DNA of 64,000 nucleotides from Nereocystis luetkeana. Lineage: Eukaryota; Sar; Phaeophyceae; Laminariales; Laminariaceae. Positions 46,301 to 58,359 of this stretch are shown one piece after another. The DNA is taken from contig JARUPZ010000030.1 of the NCBI GenBank assembly GCA_031213475.1, positions 2,213,871 through 2,277,870 on the forward strand, given 5' to 3'. Position numbers and translations under genes: made by a program. The notes under the pieces are model-generated. The model saw only the letters and a list, made by a program, of their open reading frames with translations, searched no databases and had not been told where the DNA came from. Within the stretch, counting starts at the first letter, position 1, and the number at the start of each line of letters is the position of its first letter.

Positions 46301-49300
46301 GCAATGCTCCTCATATTTATTATACTCGTACACCTCTTCGGGAGAAGACAGGGGTTCAACGTCGTCGAAGTCCAAGGCTTGCCAGACGAAATACGGTTAG
46401 TAGACGCACTGGTCTGCAGTCTTTGCGATCGTAGGACTCTGGTCGTGACTGTTTTTCTTCCTTCCCTCCCCCCGCTTGCGATCTGTGTCCTCCATTTACC
46501 ATCGTTCATATGTACACATAGTGTTTGTGTGAATCGTAGTTTTACGAAGCTTCACCCCGCCTACAACTGGGATTCCGTGGCCATCCCATTGCCAAAACGC
46601 CGCGGCGGGCGGCCTCACAACTGCAGCCCACCCGATATATCACGGCGCGACACGATCGATGCGCTGCTGTACACCAATACCTTACGCCTATATACCTCTC
46701 TCTGTCCTCTCTCGTTCCCAAGAATGCCTATACGTATTGCATAGTAGTCGACACTGGACACTCGCACGCATCATACACTCCCATACACAAACGGCACATC
46801 TGTTGTGCATCGGGTGCTGATTGATGCAAGCGAAGCAGGTCATCGATAGCGATGTCCAGGAGGGGGGGGGGGGGTGTACTCATGACATGCATGGCCGTGG
46901 TCGCATATGGCCGTGGTCGCATATGGCCGTGGTCGCATGACCACCCCCGCACCCCTACAATGCCGAGACGGAGTACATCGGGTTTTCACCGGGGGCGGGG
47001 GCTTACCATCCACGCACATAGCCTCCAGGCAGGCGAGCAACGTCTTGTAGTCTCGACGTGTGCTCACCATGATGCCCTGCTTGCGAAGGAACGACCAAGG
47101 GCAGCGACAACGGCGACGAAAACCGCAAGGGGGGGTGGGGGGGGGGGGGGTCCGTCTAACAAATGCCAATTCCCGCCGAGGAGAGGCCCACAACGAGATC
47201 TCGTGGAGGGGGCGGCGACATGCTTTATGCCTACACCATTTGCGCCACAGGGGCACGAGGTCGACAACAACCACTCTCGAAAACCGTAACCCTATTAGGA
47301 CTGTAGTCTCGTTTTGGGGAGGCACTATATATAACTTGAGTGGTTTGTCCCCAACACGGGACTGCAGTCCTGCAAAGGTTTGAGGCGCGTGTGTCCGACA
47401 GGAGTAGCGCAGCAGGTTTTGGCCAAAACATGTGCGATTTGACGACATTCCTCGACAGAGAGGGACTTCCTATCTAGTATCGCTGCTGGGATACCAATTG
47501 TTTACTTTGTGCTTCATGATACCAGCTATTGCCACATGGGATTGTCGGTCCACCGGGATGTAATTTTGTGTTCCCTGCAGACGGTACGTGCAGCAGTACC
47601 ATGTTGGACCCTTTTTACGTCGGACCGCAGTCTTGTTTGAGGGCATGAAAACTTTTTCGAGTGCTGCCTCAAGCACGGCCAAAGGGCCCCTCAAGAGAGG
47701 AGCCTCAGACAGTATTAGATGCGCCCCTATCGTATTAGCGGCATGCATCTAAGAAACAAAAATGTCTTCATCAACCCGGCAGCCCGTCTCTCGGCTCCCC
47801 ATCCCCTACACCCGCTGCCTATACGCCCACCTGCACCACGAATCTGACCCGTCGAGTCTCCCCCAGGGTCTTCGTTCCATCCCCGCCGCTTGAGCTGCCG
47901 CCATTTTCTGAGGAGGCAAACCCTGGGGTGGGTCGCGGAACCCTCATGCCGCCTGTTGGCAGGATGGGATACACGACGCCTGGGTGGGGGAACAGCCCCC
48001 TGAGGCTCGATTCTTTCTTACGTCTGTGTCCTTCTTGGTTTATCGGTTTCGGCCCCCAGCCCTCGTAGGCCTCCTCCAGCAGTGTTTCCCACCTGTAAGG
48101 GGTTATTATTTTCGGAAGAAGGAGTCGTAAGTGGACGAAAATGCAGGATTTCGCGTTTGGAACTCCCCCCGGGAGCTGGGGTCACCGACACGCCGTAGCA
48201 CAACGATGGGCGGGGCGGGGCGGGTGCACGGAGCATGGCCCGAGGGAGGCACAGGGCAGCGTGAGCAGCTAGTGATGCCATTGGCTGCTGCCTCACGACC
48301 AGAGCGTGTACGCCATTGTTTTTTAGGGCTACAGTTCTATTTTTTTGGGAAATTGAGTGGCCTGTCCCCGAAACGGGACTGCAGTTCTAAAAGGGATAAG
48401 GCGCAAGCCCGACCCTCCACAACCAAGAACCAGTTCGGGAAACAAAAGCCCCGCATGCGCGTACCTAATTTTCGCCAACACACCACAGCAGTACCTCGGG
48501 TAAAACGGTCCCCCCGACTGGTCGCCGATCCTCAAGCCTGCTGCTCGGCGCGCTACTGTCCTTCTGCTTACTCGATTCTCGACGCATGCTATGGTAGAGG
48601 CACACCGTTCTTTTTAGTTTTGAGGCTCCTCACATCACCTTGGGGAGCTCCATGTCCCAGTGATACACAAAAACTGATTTTGGAGGAACGCGTACGCGCT
48701 ACGAGTGTACGCGATGAGCAGTCCCAGTGTCTAATAAAATAGTAATTAGCATGCACCAAAACGTTACTGCAACACAGTGGTGAAGTTATGACGGTTTTTG
48801 GGGGCCAAAGAACCCCCGTCGTGTATAAAAAAGTGTCCGACGAAAAACGTGATGCCTTTTTTTGGCAACACGCGTCTCAACTCACTTTTCCACTTGCTCC
48901 CCGTAGACGGTCAAGAACGTCGGAGGCGGTTTCTTCCCCCCGCTGGAAGGAAACCCCGCCGCGAAGTCGTGAGAAGCCGGGGGCAGGCCTCCGTCTTCGA
49001 AACCCCTCGACACACCGTGAATGTTCCATATGGAAACCTGGTATTTCGCGAACGAGAAGACGAGTCGCAGGAGCGCACGAAAAGAGTGCACACCCGAACG
49101 GAAAACAGAAGGCGACAGAGGGGCCTGAGACCAAACAACCCCCCCCCCCCCGTCTAGCTGTGATGGGTGCGGAAACATGTGTGTACAAAGCACCAAACCT
49201 CACGCAATAAAACACAACAACATCACCACGTTTTCTTCGCGCCGATGCCACCGAGCGTATAGCCGCTCGGGAGCGAAGTTGCACGGGACGCGATACACTT

Positions 49301-50467
49301 CCTGCCGTTAGTGTCGCTGCGAGCGGAGGGAGAGCGGAGGGGGAAGAGGACGCACGTTTGAGCGGCAGGACTCGATGGGTGTATGGCATGACAAACCCGG
49401 CGCGGGGTTTCCCACTACTAGAAGGTTATAAGCTCGCTCATCTCCAACCCCTATGATCTTACGTCGGTCAGTCAGCGCGCAAATGCAACGCCTCCTCCGA
49501 AACGCTTCCCGCAACAACGTGGGAGAGCTCACGTTCACGTTCCACATCAGGGGTCCCGCAAGCCTGGCGTCCAGCTCGTTTTGACCCGGGCTAAACAGAG
49601 CCCACAGGTCCAGGTACGCCGTGCACAGAACGGAGACGTCGAAAGGCCCCGTCCCCTCAGACCCCGCCGCCGCACCGCGACCTCCAGTCTTGTCGCCGCC
49701 AAACTCGACGCCCCTGTTGTCCGGTTGTGCGCTGAGCGACAGCCCCAACCTTTCCTCGACGGTTGAGTTCAGAGCGATTCTTTCGCTTCTGCGTCCGGTT
49801 TCGTCGGAAGCCACTTCGGGGACGTGGAGGGCGATGACATCGTGGGCACAGGGAAGAAGCTGTCGGAAGCCCTCCACCGGTTTCTAGGGGGGGGGTTGTT
49901 GAAGAAGACACGCGCGAGGCCGAGGTGAAGCGAACGAGGGGTACAAACAAGAGCATGCACAAGACGCGGCGGATGGGACAGCCCGAACGGTGCCTGCCCG
50001 CCTAGTCTATCTAGGTTCTCAGCGCTGAAGTTCAGCGAACACGTATGGAGGTGATGGTGCCGAGGGACTCTGTGTCACTCAACCAGTGTTTTGCACGTGT
50101 AGTTTCAGGATACACTCGTGTCATCCGGCCACGCTTCAGGTTCACACGAAGAGACACCCAGACGACGATTGGTCCGTCAACACCTTGTGCGGTTACTTTC
50201 AGAAACCAACGCGAAGCAACCCCAATCGAGAGTGAATCACCGCAAGCCCGGATTCAGATGGCACGCACACCAGCAGTTAGGGTACGTTGTGCGAGCGCTT
50301 CAAACGTCGGAGGCGAAGGCAGGACCGCCTCGTGAAATGCATACCTTTAGGACGGCGGTGACTTGGTACCCCCAGGACATCAACACGCACGAGAACATGG
50401 ATACCGACGTCAGGTGGAAGTTCGGGGAGTTGTACACCACAGCTCGCCGCCCTGCTCCCAGGGTATT
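43301..50467 (-). CDS. Probable GT-B glycosyltransferase, at least 14 exons, 5' end unresolved
   Basis: Likely transfers a sugar from a nucleotide-sugar donor. Proposed exons (minus): 50467-50345, 49883-49533, 49037-48886, 48092-48022, 47726-47619, 47076-47007, 46377-46274, 46079-46025, 45889-45846, 45549-45477, 45326-45233, 44727 to about 44545, 44039-43971, 43402-43301 (TAG). Most neighbouring exons agree in splice phase, for example 49037-48886 into 48092, and 47076 into 46377, 46079 and 45889. The N-terminal part (AVVYNSPNFHLTSVSMFS, then SWGYQVTAVLK) fits the first Rossmann domain of a GT-B fold. The C-terminal part (NDFYARITQSDFVV, DDYEYDRATSSVPTALLL, EKPLVMASSLLHAY) matches the donor-binding stretch of this fold, where a Tyr-rich loop and Ser-Ser precede a 'choose and protect' helix. 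Exon 45549-45477 needs a GC donor. The links 47619 to 47076, 45846 to 45549 and 44545 to 44039 do not fully agree in phase, so small exons may be missing. The N-terminal start lies further upstream. The GT family number cannot be fixed by eye. Confidence 0.55.
43779..43822. mobile_element. piggyBac-like MITE, half copy
   Basis: Only one decayed arm remains (TTTCGTCCGCACAATGGGAC, then TGTAGTCTCAGGAGG). Confidence 0.4.
46860..46995 (-). repeat. Poly-C-tailed repeat with internal triplication
   Basis: The reverse copy begins with 14 G and then TGTACTCATGACATGCATGG. The segment GTGGTCGCATATGGCC is repeated three times. It ends about 10 bases from the donor of the glycosyltransferase exon 47076-47007. 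Confidence 0.65.
47287..47382. mobile_element. piggyBac-like MITE copy in a glycosyltransferase intron
   Basis: TAACCCTATTAGGACTGTAG to CAACACGGGACTGCAGTCC; it lies between the exons ending at 47619 and starting at 47076. Confidence 0.7.
48318..48402. mobile_element. piggyBac-like MITE copy in a glycosyltransferase intron
   Basis: The left arm is decayed; the right arm CCCCGAAACGGGACTGCAGT then TCTAAAAGGGATAA is well kept. Confidence 0.65.
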
Positions 50468-51783
50468 CTGCCGCAACCGTGCGTTTCCATGGAAAAGAGG
50501 CTCTTAGGAACGCGCGGAAACAACGTGCAAGCTTGACGATAAGAACACGAGTTGAAGGGTACACGGTTCACGCGTAGGGTCAACCTCGAGGGCAAGTGAG
50601 CGGCAAGAACCGTGCGATGCTGCTCTCGAGTAAGGTCGAAGTCGTTTGAATAGTGGGTGAGGGCGGTCAGTATAAGGAGGGAATGCCAGCCCTGATTTCC
50701 GCCCTTCTCTCGTCAGCGGTTTGCCGGCAGGGGCTGCCTGTCGTCCACGAAGATGCAAAGTGGTGGATGCTTACAGGTGTTGCATTGCGATCTGGGCCGC
50801 CACTTATCAAGGCCACGTACGTGCTTGGTCTGCACGTCGCGGTCGAGACATCCACATATTTTTCTGTAGACTGCTATGCTTCTTTCGCCACCCATGCGGG
50901 GAGCATAGTCGTCGCCGTGGGCCTCGTTTTCGTACGCGAGAGCCCCCTGTCCCCACTCACATGCGCGAGTCTCTGTTCTGGGGCGCATGTTTTGGGTGGT
51001 TGGCTGCTCTGCCCACCCACCTGAGTTCTCTCTCTTCTTGTGGTACCGCAGAGATAGCTCTTGGCTGTCGTACTTCTCGACATGACTAACCGGTTGGCGA
51101 AGTCCCAGAGCTATCAACAGACATGGGGCAAAAACGTGAGGGGACGTAGATCGGTGCATCAGTAACGCCTGTTTCGTGGGATCAACAGAAACGCCTCCGT
51201 CGCTTCTTTGTCAAGTAGTAGTTCATACATTGCAGTTCCGTATATCGATCGACGGGCACAGTTTTTCGCTAACCATTTAATATAGTCCAGCCCTACGTGA
51301 CGACGACCGCCGAACGATTGACAGTAGTCGCCCTGTACACATTGATCGAACCGGGCCGCAAGGGCTTTCCTGGAGAGAAGGGGTGGAGGGAGCGAATTCG
51401 CTAGACTCAGCACGCTGAACACAGTAGAGGTGCTGGGCGACCAATCGCCGAACTAAGCGCCCAGACCCAAGAGAGTGAGTACACCACTGATCGTCAACAA
51501 ATGCGACACCCCGAATGATTCACACCAAACGGGCTCTGAATACCAAGGCACAGCCAAAGGCGCACAGTAGCAGGACAAACTGTGCCTGCCTCGCGCCGAC
51601 CCTTCGATCACGCACCGCGATGGAGGCTTTTGGCGAGCAAGCGGGAAAGCAAAGCAGGCTATCCCGCTCGTACGCAATCCAGATACTAGGGGCACACGTT
51701 TTGTCTATGTGTCCGGGAGAGTTTAGCAGAGTCCGCAGTTTCACGCATGCGCCCCCGCAACCCGCAACGGAGCCGCTGTTCAC

Positions 51784-54673
51784 CTGCAAGTCCCACCAGT
51801 TAGCTCTCACGAGGCGTCGTCCTGCCAATCCTGGAGGCAACGAAAGCTCCTGCGACTCAGGGAAACCCTTTCCGTCCCAGCTAATCATGTGACATACAGG
51901 GGGCGGCACGAGGGCGGGCGTCGAAATGCTGGCTGAAGAGAGGGGGGAACAAAGTGGCTGACCAGGAGCTGGTTGGGAGTGCTCTTCTCCTGAGCCGTCG
52001 CTTTGGTGGGGCGGGCGATTGTAGCGTGCTGGCCTCACAAAGTGAGGTATAGGTAAAATAGATGTGACCCCCAACGAGCTCTCTCCCTGATAGGCGCCTC
52101 TCAACCATTGCGAGGAAAGATCGACAACTGGCGACAGCATGACGTCGGGAGTGAAGCACAACCTTTTTGCGGTTGCTGTCGGATCGCTCGTCGCCTTCAA
52201 CCACGAAACGGCGTCCGAACGAACGGACATGTGGTGCGTAAATAGGAAGGTGGAGACACTCGTGGTGTATAAACCGGTTGCGTACGGCGCGGTGCGCACC
52301 TGGACATTTCCGCGGCTGCCTTGGCGGCTTCGAGGTAGGGCATGAGCAGCGAGACGTCTGCCGAAATACACTCTTCTCGCAAAATCACTTCAAACTTGCC
52401 CAGCACGATCCGCGCTGCCTGCCACGCACCGATGAAGAGAGAAGCAACGGCCGGTCTCGTCCGTGACTGACAAAGCAACATGTCGAGGAGGAAGAGGATC
52501 CGAACTTGGTCCAGCGTAAAACACAGGCCGCGGGACTCACACGACGTGCCATTGTGGGCCGTGATCAACGGGGGGGGGGGGGGGGGGGGGCACACGGCGT
52601 GTTTCTGTGGGCCATTATCGTACCCTAGAAGCAGCGGGCCGCTCTCATCACCCCTTGACGCCACAACAAAGAAACTTTCGCCGCCTCGTACCACATAGTG
52701 CCGACCCATGCGCCCGTCTGAAAAGTAGCCAAAGAGTCCGATTTTTGGATCACATCGTAACTAAAACCCATTTTCAGCTTGTGCGCGCCAAAGGCGAGAA
52801 GCCCAAATAGACACACTTCGCTCACCGTGAGTTCGGCCGCCCCAACTCCTCCTGGCGGCAGTTCCCAAGCTGACTTCCCTGCCAGCACTCGAACGAGGTA
52901 GTTGTCCACGAGCTGGTAATCTCGTGGGTAACTTGTGGAAGGGTTTACGGTAGAACCTGGAAAGGAAAAGGACGGCCACAGTCATCGGCGGGGTTCGACG
53001 GCGGCAGCGGAGAGAGGAATCACGCCTGTTACCCGCGTGGAAATCCCATTGGAGATTCGGAGAGGGAGCTCTTCGAATTATGCTCCAGGTGGTCTGGTTT
53101 TGATCGCAAGAAGTCAGCCAGCAAGCAGCTGAACGTTTGTGCGTCACTGGCCCTTGCCGGCGCCAATGACAGTGCTGTGTTTCGTATAACGTTTTTGCCC
53201 CGAGGGCTTCCGTTCTACCAATGGCCGGCTTGCGGTCGCGCAGCAATTGATGGTCACTCATGCCGGCGGGAGGGGCACGGGCTGGGCTGGTTAGCTGGGG
53301 TCTCGCAAGAAGTTGCAGCCACCCCCCCCCCCCCCGTGCGCACGGGGGAACGCTGCTGCCCCCCCGCTCCCATATCACATGTACGTACCCGCACACACAC
53401 ACACTCACACACATTCTAAGATTGAATGATGGGCGGCAGAATCAAATAAACCACAGGAAACTGTATCACATTGTGCAGTGGATCTTGTTGGAACTTCCCC
53501 GTTTCCGTCAAGACGGCGCTAACTACAGTAGTAATGCGCGGGTTTCCAGCGAACAGAGCACTCACGGCGCCAGACGAATGACACGCTGGTTTGTCCCAAT
53601 GCTTGCTGAATTTCAGCGCTATATCACACTGGTTTGCAATCATACGAAGTATCACGGATACACGTGATACCGCACTTCAACCGAGAAAACAGTCTATTTT
53701 TATTCCGCTCTACGACAGGACTCGAAAGCACGAGTGTAATCCGTTCTTATTATTGCACGACTGCTCTGAAATGTTGTTGTTTTTTGTGGTCTGCGTGGAT
53801 TGTTTTTTTGTTGAGGACGTAATATCGGGCCCGACAAGATTTCTTTGGGCTCTCTCCAGGCCTCAGAATGCAGGATATCTATGAGAAATCAGTGCGTTCG
53901 ACAGGCCACGCCAAACCGAGTCGGCTAATCGCGCGGGCCCGATGGAATCACGGGGATCGCGCGCTCGAAGAGGATTTCTGTGGCAGGAATTATGAGCATA
54001 TGTCTGGTATCATCACACGTGTCTGGAAAGTAGATGGTGACGTGTTGGTAGTAACATTATGTTAGCACTTTCCCCCGTTGATTCGTAACATTAACGCCAC
54101 GCTGTTCAAGGTGTGGCCTACTTCTGTAACACTCTAGAAATACGGTACCCCCCCCCCCCCCCTCCCCCTCCCCCGCTCCGCCGCACGAGCGATTACACAA
54201 GGCCGCCTGCCCCTTGCGGCACGCATCTCACCTTCGTCTTCCACCCCAAACAACGCGTCCAGCTCGATCGCTTCTTCGTGAAAATAGGACAGCATTCGAC
54301 GTATTGGATGCCCGACCGTCACCGCCGCCACCGCCGCTTCTGAGCCGCTCGTAACGAATCCTTCAAACCACGGCGTCTGGGCTCGCCTCGATTCACCCTG
54401 GGCACCACTGTCGCCGCTGGGCTCCCCTCCGCTGCTGAGTGAGTTCAAGTCCAAGTGGAAAACGTCCGACCCTGCGGCTTCGACAAGGCGCTGAACGCGT
54501 GGCAGGGTTTCGTTCCTTGCGGCGTGCGTGGTCTGGCGGTTGGTGTGGCCTTCATTATTGGCCTCTCGACGTCCTTCGTTCTGGAGGCTTGGTGCAGGTG
54601 GTGCGCAGGACGCGCGCGCCGCCAGGGTCAAGGCTATGCACGGCGCCAGCAGGGTTCGCAGGACCCGTGCCAT
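51784..54673 (-). CDS. Probable secretory-pathway sulfotransferase, 3' end unresolved
   Basis: Likely moves sulfate from PAPS to a carbohydrate in the Golgi. Exons (minus): 54673-54232, 52956-52826, 52418-52300, 51880-51784; all three junctions agree in phase. The start MARVLRTLLAPCIALTLAAR is a good signal peptide or anchor. Residues about 115-140 (VGHPIRRMLSYFHEEA) fit the 3'-phosphate-binding motif (R..P..R.LS.Y). Exon 2 (QLVDNYLVRVLAGKSAW, then LPPGG) fits the NYLVR.L.G segment seen in algal sulfotransferases, and exon 3 (ARIVLGKFEVILREE) the following A...L..F..V...E helix. No clear 5'-phosphosulfate loop (PK.G..S) is visible: either it lies in an upstream exon, since a strong acceptor (TTGTTTCAG) sits 9 nt before this ATG, or the enzyme is atypical. 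The last exon, expected after ANWWDLQ, was not placed. It lies just upstream of the glycosyltransferase on the same strand. Confidence 0.5.
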
Positions 54674-54699
54674 GTTCTCGCGCTGAAACAACAGCGCGG

Positions 54700-56544
54700 G
54701 CGGAAAATCCTGGGTCTACTGCTGTTGCAGGTTCTCTCCCGCAATGCGACGGGGCTCCTGGGCTATCAGCTGCCAGCTACTAGAGAAGTCCCCCCTCCAT
54801 AATAGGCAGGACTCCTGATGGGTTCAGGCGTTACAAGCGCGATGCAGCAGCTCGCCAGGTACTCCTCACCTGTCGCGGGATTGGCGCACACGATCGTGAA
54901 AACCCGAGTATTGTAAGCGTTCCCGTTGCTGTGAACATACTTCGTACTTTTTAATAGGATCAGTACGTACGGGCCTGCCAACAAAACAAAACGCCCAAGT
55001 ATTAACAACGTGTGAGCAAGACTTGTTTCTTAGTGCGACACCATCCTTGAACAGCCGTTTCGAAGGCACGGGCTAGTCTATACCTGGCGGGATTTACAGC
55101 AGTGCAGCGCTCGCCGTTGGGCACGGTTTCGTAATCCAGTTTCCTCAGCGCCCTCCCAAAAAGTGGGCTTCTCTGGGGATTTTTGTTGGGTATTGCTTGA
55201 GCTGTTTCCTTATTATTACGTATGGCGCTTCGTAGCGTGGTACTATGTACTGCATTCATTACGATCGGTTATGCTCTGCACGTACGGTATACATAGACTA
55301 ACGCCGTGGAGTTTCACGCACGAACCATTGGTCACGTGCCCGGTGTGCTCTTGCTGCTGCCTCGAGTTATCTCCATCAACAAGCAGTCTCCTCTTACCTG
55401 GTGTGAAACACCGGCGGGTAGGAGCCGATGCGTTTGCCGCTCGGAAAAGGATACGTCATCGCTACATGACATTGGGCGAAGAAAAAAGTGCCCCCCGGGG
55501 GCCATTTAGTTAGCGACGCCCTCCGGGGCGCTCTGTCTTTTGCACCCCCGGACTTGGGGGCACATTGAGATAAACTGCCCCCGGAAACACAAGGCATGAT
55601 ATCGCAAGAGATGGCAGCGACCGAAGGATACCAGGCCTCTCTAGGGGTTGCCGACGGAATCTGTTTTCGCGCCGTGTGCAGTAGGTCCGCTATGAATAGT
55701 CATCGTTTCTCTCGCCCGATATATGGTATAGACGGGTTCGTGTTTTGAGTACTCACGATATCTCCAAAAACATATATCTGAGGCACATTGGGTAAAACCG
55801 TGCCTCCGGAAATTTCCAACATGGAGCACGCCACCACGACTGATCACGATTACCGTAGGGTAATAGAGCTGTCTGGGTGTTGAGGCGTTCTACGATAGAG
55901 GTTCACCCTAAGTTTTGTGAGGCTCCTCACTTGAGGAGCTCCATACCTCATCCGAAAACTGACTTGAGCAAAAATCAAATAGCTTCCCCATGAAAAATCC
56001 CATGTGGCCCAAGTACACAAAAACATCATTTTTCGAAACAAGATTGACGTTCCGACGATTTTGGGTTATGGAGGCCCGTCAGTCAGAAAGAAAAAAGCGG
56101 AAATGTGCTACCTCTATCGTAGAAAGCGTCTGTTGCCTTCGGCACCTGTTGCCGTGGTGTGTGCAGCCAGCAGGTCTGCCGGTCATCGGTTTTCGCCCGA
56201 TATACAGATGGATTCCTATTGCCAATACGCTCTCTTGATCTCTCAAAAGGCCCTTTTTTGGTTGACGCTTTACGCTGAAAGTGCCCCCCTGAATAGACAA
56301 CACGAACCGAGCCACCACGACCGATCACGACGACCGGGCCCGTCCGGCGGTAGCCTACGGCACCTGCTGCCGTGGTGTGCGGAGTAGGATCACCGGTCAT
56401 CGCTTATATGTGAGCTCTAAATTGTGTCAAACTAATTTTAGGATGTACTCGCGTTATATAGGTGTAGCCGTATATCAGGGCCAACACTTTGGACGTATAA
56501 CGTCGTGTGCGGTGTACTCCCATTTCTTCGACCACCGTACTTCA
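54700..56544. other. Region upstream of the sulfotransferase, no gene recognised
   Basis: May hold a 5' exon of the sulfotransferase, because a strong acceptor precedes its ATG. Short open frames only. Confidence 0.4.
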
Positions 56545-56765
56545 ACTTTTTTTTTCCTTGTTTTTTTGTCCTTCATCCTAATCCTTCAGTCCACCTTCTT
56601 CTCTCTCTCCTTCCTGGTCGCGACTCAAATCGCACGTCCAGGGTCACACCACAGGCTCTTCTCCTCCATCCCCCTCACTACTACGGTACGTGCCTCGCGT
56701 TCGTAAGGCGACTCGACTTCAGCCCTTCCTTCCCTCGTTCACTCGCGTCGAGAGCACATGCTTTT
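56545..56765 (-). mobile_element. Old truncated copy of the 30.3-kb SINE body
   Basis: Shares the body text of the SINE at 30267-30620, including the CTCTTCTCC...CTACGGTACGTGCCT segment and the CCCTCGTTCACTCGCGTCGA end, after a decayed T-rich tract. The tRNA head is not present. Confidence 0.6.
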
Positions 56766-57171
56766 TTTTTCCAACAAAACAATACCAGGTACCTGGTACG
56801 AATTAAACTAACCGAAGTTGTTTTTCAACCTCTCGCCGAGCAATAAAAGCGTCATCATTCAGATGCCGACCACTGCTGTCGTCGTACTCGTTACTCCAAG
56901 CGCGAACCAGCTCCCCGGGATACAGCAACAAAAGGCAGGGGTGGAGCAATGAAATTGAACATTGACAAATCGCTAGTTTTGTTCTTTACTCGCCCCGACT
57001 TAAGGCGACACGTGCCTCAACTCAGGATGCTGCTGAAAGCACGAGAAATCGCTTGGACGAGCATACATAAAGATTCAACTCGAGACAAGTTGAATTGGCC
57101 TGCCTTATCTCTAAATTGTTTCATCGCCAATGGACTGCCTTATTGTGGGGTAGCCGCTAACTGTACCGGTT

Positions 57172-57340
57172 TTCGTTCTGTTTTCGTTTCGTTTGTTTTT
57201 TCCTTCTGGTTTCGTTCTGTTTCCATTCTGTTTTCGTTCTGATTTCGTTCTGTTCTCGTTCTGATTCCGTTCTGTTTTCGTTCTGTTTTCGTTCGTTTGT
57301 TTTTTCGTTCTGTTTTCGTTCTGTTTTCGTTCTTGGATGG
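57172..57340. repeat. 12-bp minisatellite (TCTGTTTTCGTT)n
   Basis: About 14 copies with half-unit slips. On the minus strand it yields NRTKTER-like peptide repeats in several frames, so it is not coding evidence. It lies just upstream of the dead LINE. Confidence 0.9.
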
Positions 57341-57605
57341 TACTTTCTGTCGCACCTCTCCCAGGGGGGCGCGACAGCGATACTACCACTGCCGACGGCG
57401 AAGCCCGAAAAGAGCGGCATCCCCTTCCCGTTCTTCGTTGTGTGATTGTCGATCGCCGGGATTTGTTTTCTCTATTTTCCTTGGGCCCTGCAGGATGAAG
57501 AAGCGGCGAAAGACGCCGGGTGTGCTGGATATCGACGGGTAGAAGTAACGATGTACTGCAGTATGAACAACAAACACACACCAAGGGTCAACACGAGAAG
57601 GCAGC

Positions 57606-58350
57606 CTACCGGAGGAGCAGTGCGGATTTAGACCCCATCGCTCACCGGTCGACATGATCTTCGCGGTGCGACGCCTGTAGGAAACGGCGAGGAAGAAGGG
57701 GACTCCACTGTGCATACCCCATACCAGGGTATCGACTTTGCCGAAGCCTACGACCCCGTCGACCGCCCTCTACTGTGGACTGTCTTGGCTCGCTCCGGCG
57801 TACCACGGAGAATGCTCACGGTAATCCACTGACCCCACGACGTAAAGCGAGCATGCGCGTGTGGTCGGATGAGGGCGAGTGCTCGGATGAGTTCGACACG
57901 GAGCGAAGGGTCTTCGGCAAGGGTGTGTCCTCGCGCCATTGCCGCTCGAAATGTTTGTTTTGGCGGCCTTGCGAGTGGCGGAGAAACGTCACCCGCCGAT
58001 GCAGCCATCATGGGCAGCATGGTGCAACTTGAACGACAAAATAGGAAGGAGAAAAAAAAGAGGGGGAAGGCATGGGCTAACGAAGCCAACGGGGTTGGGA
58101 AGCGGGAGAAGGTCCATACCTTGTGGGGAATGGTACACGGCTGATCATGCGGGCATAGTATCGCGATCACCAGGAGGGTTGGAAAGGATGACGGCGATGA
58201 TCGTGACTGCGTGTGAGGCGTTCGGGCTGACGGTCTCCGAGGCCTAGACGGAGATCACGTGCCTGCGAACGAAAGCTGGGCGGCCGGTGCAATTCACCGT
58301 CACTGGAGCGGGCCAGGCGTGCAAACAAATGGCTCACGAGTATACGTATG
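57606..58350 (+). pseudogene. Dead LINE-type reverse transcriptase fragment
   Basis: Central part of a non-LTR retrotransposon polymerase spread over frames. It opens with [19 protein letters not shown], then a TAG stop, then the motif A region (IDFAEAYDPVDRPLLW, keeping the catalytic Asp) and ARSGVPRRMLTVIH followed by a TGA stop. A later frame gives WYTADHAGIVSRSPGG where a live copy would have the Y-A-D-D box, so motif C is damaged by a one-base insertion and an Asp-to-His change. It ends near QFTVTGAGQACKQ. Upstream and downstream domains are missing. Similar elements are common in algal stramenopile genomes as I recall. It is not functional. Confidence 0.8.
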
Positions 58351-58359
58351 CTCATCTCA

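Noticed and set aside
50653..51024. Plus-strand hydrophobic frame of 123 codons
   Set aside because: Lies between the two minus-strand genes, without motifs; hydrophobic stretches are common in such shadows.
57111..57584. Minus-strand frame rich in NRTKTER repeats
   Set aside because: Comes from the 12-bp minisatellite, so it is not evidence of a protein.
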